Below are positions 6,224-8,811 of a stretch of DNA of 8,811 nt, piece by piece; the first letter of the stretch is position 1; each line of letters begins with the position of its first letter. The stretch comes from Thermoflexus sp035573655 (GTDB lineage Bacteria > Chloroflexota > Anaerolineae > Thermoflexales > Thermoflexaceae). The translations under genes and the position numbers were made by a program. The DNA lies in the NCBI GenBank assembly GCA_035573655.1, contig DATMAC010000305.1:1-8811 (forward strand), read 5' to 3'. A model generated the notes under the pieces. The model did no database searches and was not told the DNA's origin. It worked only from the letters and a program-made list of their open reading frames with translations.

Positions 6224-7450
6224 ATGACGCTGGTGGCGATGGATATCGGAACCAGCAAGATCTGCACCCTGGTGGGCGAGGCGGATGAGGCAGGAGTGCT
6301 CCGGATCTTGGGCGTCGGGGTCGTCCCAGCCCGAGGGATCCGACGGGGTGTGGTGGTGAACATCGCCGAAGCCACTGAGGCCATTGCCGCCTCTGTGGAG
6401 AAAGCGGAGCGCACGAGCGGCTATCAAATCCGCCGAGCCATCGTGGGCATCGCCGGGCCTTACATCGCCTCCGTCAACAGTCGGGGGACCGCCTCGGTGA
6501 TGCGGGGGGATCGAGGGATCAGCCCGGCGGACGTGCAGCGAGCCGTAGAGAACGCCCGAACCATCGCGATCCCTCATTCTCATGAAATCCTTCACGTGCT
6601 TCCGCGTTCGTTCATTGTGGACGGCCAGGAGGGGATCCGCGATCCCTTGGGGATGTATGGATTCCGGCTGGAGGCGGAGGTCCATATTGTGACCGCCCAG
6701 GTGGGCCCGCTGACCAACCTGCGCCGCTGTATTGAGGCAGCCCAGATCGCTGTGGAGGAATTCGTCCTCTCCCCGCTGGCCTCCGCTGAGGCGGTGATCA
6801 CGGAAGGGGAGCGGGAGATGGGGGTGGCTCTGGTGGACATTGGGGCGGGGACGACCGACTTGGCGGTCTTTATCGAAGGAAGTGTGGCCCACACGGCGGT
6901 GATCCCGGTGGGGGGGCAACACATCACCAATGACCTGGCCTATGGCCTGCATGTCCCGGCCACGGTGGCTGAGGAGATCAAGATCAAATACGGCTATGCG
7001 GCGGCCCATGCGATCGCGGCGGAAGAGCAGATCACGGTCCAGGGGTTCGGGGAGAACGGGCCGTTGACCTGTTCCCGCCGGGAGATGGCGGAGATCATCG
7101 AGGCGCGGGTTCAAGAGATCTTCCAGCTGGTCTTGAAGGATCTCCGGGCCTCCGGCTACGAGCGGTTGCTTCCGGCGGGCCTGGTCCTCTGTGGGGGCAC
7201 CGCCCTGCTGCCAGGGATCCGCGAGGTCGCACGCGAAGTCACTGGGATGCCCGTCCGCGTGGGCATGCCATGGGATCTGGGTGGGTTGGCGGAGACCCTT
7301 CGCTCGCCGATGTTTGCTACCGCGGTGGGCCTGCTGCGCTGGGGCCTTCGGATGGATGGGACGACCGGATACACACCATCCGGGGATTCATGGTTAGGCC
7401 GTGCATGGCGAGCTCTGCGGGATTTATTTAAGGAAATGCTGCCGGGGTGA
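6224..7450 (+). CDS. ftsA: FtsA, actin-like membrane tether of FtsZ
   Basis: This actin/Hsp70-fold ATPase binds the FtsZ C-terminal peptide and anchors the ring to the inner membrane. The protein has 408 residues, usual for FtsA. ATP-site motifs are DIGTSKI (7-13, phosphate 1), DIGAGTTDLAVF (205-216, phosphate 2) and LCGGTALLPGI (322-332, adenosine). The FtsA-specific 1C/SHS2 domain lies at about 84-165, including RDPLGMYGFRLE, and tells FtsA from MreB. The chain ends in an amphipathic helix LGRAWRALRDLFKEMLPG (391-408), the membrane-targeting sequence. The ATG at 6224 gives MTLVAMDIGTSK, the expected start. GAGAGG lies nine bases upstream. The gene follows a hairpin-rich spacer and so may have its own transcript with ftsZ. 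Confidence 0.97.
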   Translation: MTLVAMDIGTSKICTLVGEADEAGVLRILGVGVVPARGIRRGVVVNIAEATEAIAASVEKAERTSGYQIRRAIVGIAGPYIASVNSRGTASVMRGDRGISPADVQRAVENARTIAIPHSHEILHVLPRSFIVDGQEGIRDPLGMYGFRLEAEVHIVTAQVGPLTNLRRCIEAAQIAVEEFVLSPLASAEAVITEGEREMGVALVDIGAGTTDLAVFIEGSVAHTAVIPVGGQHITNDLAYGLHVPATVAEEIKIKYGYAAAHAIAAEEQITVQGFGENGPLTCSRREMAEIIEARVQEIFQLVLKDLRASGYERLLPAGLVLCGGTALLPGIREVAREVTGMPVRVGMPWDLGGLAETLRSPMFATAVGLLRWGLRMDGTTGYTPSGDSWLGRAWRALRDLFKEMLPG

Positions 7451-7617
7451 GATGACATGGGCGCCGCTTTGGAACACGGGCGCGGATGCACGGATAGGGC
7501 CGTTGGGGAGCACCGGGTTGGAACGACTGCCCCAACGTTGATTCCAATTGGGAGTTTCGCTTGGGGTTGCTCATCGGGCCCCAGGCTAATCCGGATCTCT
7601 GCGGTAGGAGGTGGACA
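7451..7617 (+). promoter_or_regulatory. ftsA-ftsZ spacer: inverted repeats and ftsZ leader
   Basis: These 167 bases contain CGTTGGGG (7501-7508) and its reverse complement CCCCAACG (7530-7537) around 21 bases. A second pairing, TTGGAA (7518-7523) with TTCCAA (7542-7547), overlaps the first, so the two folds exclude each other. Two short palindromes, CAACGTTG (7533-7540) and CCAATTGG (7544-7551), are also present. A weak promoter-like pair, TTGGGG (7561-7566) and GCTAAT (7585-7590) with 18-base spacing, precedes ftsZ, but it matches consensus poorly. A 71-codon frame from 7457 overlaps ftsZ and has no recognisable product. Confidence 0.4.
7606..7613 (+). promoter_or_regulatory. Strong ribosome binding site of ftsZ
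   Basis: AGGAGGTG is a full anti-16S match, with AGGAGG ending six bases before the ATG at 7618. It is the best Shine-Dalgarno site in the window. It sets the ftsZ start and suggests higher translation of FtsZ than of FtsA, whose site is only GAGAGG. Confidence 0.85.
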
Positions 7618-8724
7618 ATGGATGCGATGGCGACCGGTCAGACCCCAGCCAAAATTCGGGTGGTCGGTGTAGGCGGTGGAGGCAGCAATGCAGTGAATCG
7701 CATGATCGAGGAGGGGCTTCGGGGGGTGGAGTTTATCGCTGTCAACACCGATGTGCAGGCACTCTCCCTGGCCAAGGCGGATCGCCGCATTCACATCGGG
7801 GAGAAGATCACCCGCGGGCTGGGCGCGGGTGGGAACCCGGAGATCGGCTACAAGGCCGCGGAGGAGTCGGCCGACCTCATCTATGAGGCGCTCCGGGGTT
7901 CGGACATGATCTTCATCACAGCGGGCATGGGGGGCGGGACCGGAACCGGAGCCAGTCCGGTGATCGCTCGGATCGCCCGGGAGGTGGGGGCCCTGACCAT
8001 TGGGGTCGTCACCCGGCCGTTCTCCTTCGAGGGGCCACGGCGTGCCAAGGCGGCGGAGGAAGGGATCGCCCGCTTGAAGGAGAACGTGGACACTCTGATC
8101 GTGATCCCGAATGATCGTTTGTTGGAGATCACCGATAAGAAGGTCACCCTGGTCCAAGCCTTCCGGATGGCCGATGAGGTGCTCCGCCAAGGGATCCAGG
8201 GGATCAGCGAGCTGATCACGGTCCCCGGCCTAATCAACCTGGACTTTGCCGACGTGCGCACGATTATGGCGGAGGGCGGGGCTGCCCTGATGGCGATCGG
8301 GGAGGCATCGGGGGAGAACCGGGCTGTAGAGGCTGCCCAGCAAGCCATCTCCAGCCGGCTGTTGGAAGTCACCATCGACGGCGCTCGGGGCATCCTGTTC
8401 AACGTCACAGGCGGCCCGGATCTGACGCTCCACGAGGTTCATCAGGCAGCGGAGATCATCCGCCAAGCCGCCCATCCGGAGGCCAACATCATCTTCGGCG
8501 CGGTCATCGATGAGGCGATGGAGAATCGAGTGCGGATCACGGTGATCGCCACCGGGTTTGAGCGCCCAGTCATCCAAGGTCGCCGTCCAGCCCAGGCGGC
8601 CACGCCTGCCCGGTCCGAGCATGGGGCCTCCCGCCCGGAGGAAACTCGACGGCCCACCTCTGCTGAACGCAGCTTCAACGAGGGTGATTTGGATATCCCT
8701 GCTTTCTTGCGGCGGCGGGGGTGA
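7618..8724 (+). CDS. ftsZ: FtsZ, tubulin-like cell division GTPase
   Basis: FtsZ polymerises at mid-cell with GTP and recruits the divisome. The protein has 368 residues. The N-terminal nucleotide loop is VVGVGGGGSNAVNRM (15-29). The tubulin signature is GMGGGTGTGAS (103-113). The T7 synergy loop is NLDFADVR (207-214), with catalytic Asp209 and Asp212. The globular part ends near IATGFE (310-315), and a linker of about 41 residues follows, rich in Pro, Ala, Arg and Glu. The conserved C-terminal peptide DLDIPAFLRRRG (357-368) binds FtsA and similar partners. Its arginine-rich end is typical of the family's variable tail. The ATG at 7618 is fixed by AGGAGGTG. A longer in-frame TTG start at 7561 is rejected because it adds non-family sequence. 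All catalytic motifs are intact. Confidence 0.99.
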   Translation: MDAMATGQTPAKIRVVGVGGGGSNAVNRMIEEGLRGVEFIAVNTDVQALSLAKADRRIHIGEKITRGLGAGGNPEIGYKAAEESADLIYEALRGSDMIFITAGMGGGTGTGASPVIARIAREVGALTIGVVTRPFSFEGPRRAKAAEEGIARLKENVDTLIVIPNDRLLEITDKKVTLVQAFRMADEVLRQGIQGISELITVPGLINLDFADVRTIMAEGGAALMAIGEASGENRAVEAAQQAISSRLLEVTIDGARGILFNVTGGPDLTLHEVHQAAEIIRQAAHPEANIIFGAVIDEAMENRVRITVIATGFERPVIQGRRPAQAATPARSEHGASRPEETRRPTSAERSFNEGDLDIPAFLRRRG

Positions 8725-8761
8725 AAATTAGGACCCCTGGCGATTGGGTAAGAGTTACGCT

Positions 8762-8811
8762 GGGGGTTTGGGGGCGGAGCCGCGCACCGAAGGCGCGCGG
8801 CTCCGCCCCCA
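8762..8811. repeat. GC-rich palindromic element, copy 2
   Basis: TGGGGGCGGAGCCGCGC (8769-8785) pairs perfectly with 8795-8811 around a 9-base loop, ACCGAAGGC. Like copy 1, it is preceded by a GGGGG run and a short T spacer. It differs from copy 1 by one inserted G:C pair and one swapped pair, and both arms change together. The loop core CCGAAGG is the reverse complement of CCTTCGG in copy 1. It lies 44 bases after the ftsZ stop. The window ends exactly at the stem, so any T-run beyond cannot be judged. It may terminate the ftsAZ transcript. Confidence 0.85.

Noticed and set aside
7561..7617. TTG start extending FtsZ by 19 residues
   Set aside because: The added residues do not resemble any FtsZ N-terminus, and a perfect AGGAGGTG site supports ATG 7618.
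7457..7672. 71-codon frame between ftsA and ftsZ
   Set aside because: It has a GGTGA-like site upstream, but it runs out of frame into ftsZ, has no recognisable domain and crosses the ftsZ ribosome binding site.
491..8190. Long minus-strand open frames (for example 491-1273, 2546-3205, 2880-3620, 6221-7114, 7156-8190)
   Set aside because: They are antisense to well-recognised genes, have low-complexity Pro/Arg/Ser/His-rich translations and no family motif. High GC makes such frames common.
1..8811. tRNA, rRNA, CRISPR array or insertion sequence
   Set aside because: No cloverleaf, conserved rRNA segment, regularly spaced repeats or transposase motif was seen on either strand.
1..8811. A previously undescribed multi-gene system
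   Set aside because: Every substantial + strand gene has a recognisable cell wall, division or CvpA-like identity. Novelty is limited to repeats, junctions and sequence variants listed as findings.

Overview
The window is a stretch of a bacterial division and cell wall (dcw) cluster. All genes are on the + strand, in the order murG (5'-truncated by the window edge), a CvpA-like membrane protein gene, murC, murB, ddl, ftsQ, ftsA, ftsZ. The DNA is GC-rich, with strong G/C preference at third codon positions. The gene order, the FtsZ C-terminal peptide (DIPAFLRRR) and the unusual MurG sequence fit a GC-rich, possibly thermophilic Chloroflexota member. Deinococcota or another deep-branching phylum remains possible. 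The taxonomic call is inference from gene order and protein character.

Region 1 (1-1604) holds murG and a CvpA-like gene, joined by an ATGA overlap. A 134-base gap follows, with a weak hairpin and a ten-codon mini-ORF whose peptide resembles the start of MurC. Region 2 (1739-5985) holds murC, murB, ddl and ftsQ, packed without gaps. murC and murB share an ATGA junction. murB runs 101 bases into ddl, and ddl runs 67 bases into ftsQ, both unusually long overlaps. Region 3 (5986-6223) is a gene-free spacer with three successive inverted repeats, including a perfect 24-bp hairpin. Region 4 (6224-8724) is ftsA and ftsZ, separated by a 167-base leader with further inverted repeats and a very strong ribosome binding site for ftsZ. 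Region 5 (8725-8811) is the ftsZ 3' flank. It ends in a palindrome that is a diverged copy of the one after ftsQ, so ftsA-ftsZ is bracketed by two members of the same repeat family.

The genes act in one process. MurB reduces UDP-GlcNAc-enolpyruvate to UDP-MurNAc, MurC adds L-Ala, Ddl makes the D-Ala-D-Ala later attached by MurF, and MurG adds GlcNAc to lipid I to form lipid II. FtsZ polymerises into the division ring, FtsA tethers it to the membrane, and FtsQ links it to the periplasmic division machinery. mraY, murD/E/F and ftsW are not in the window and would be sought upstream.

No RNA gene, insertion sequence, CRISPR array or novel multi-gene system is visible. The parts least explained by known genes are the palindromes around ftsAZ, the long overlaps, the divergent MurG motif and the CvpA-like gene inside the cluster.
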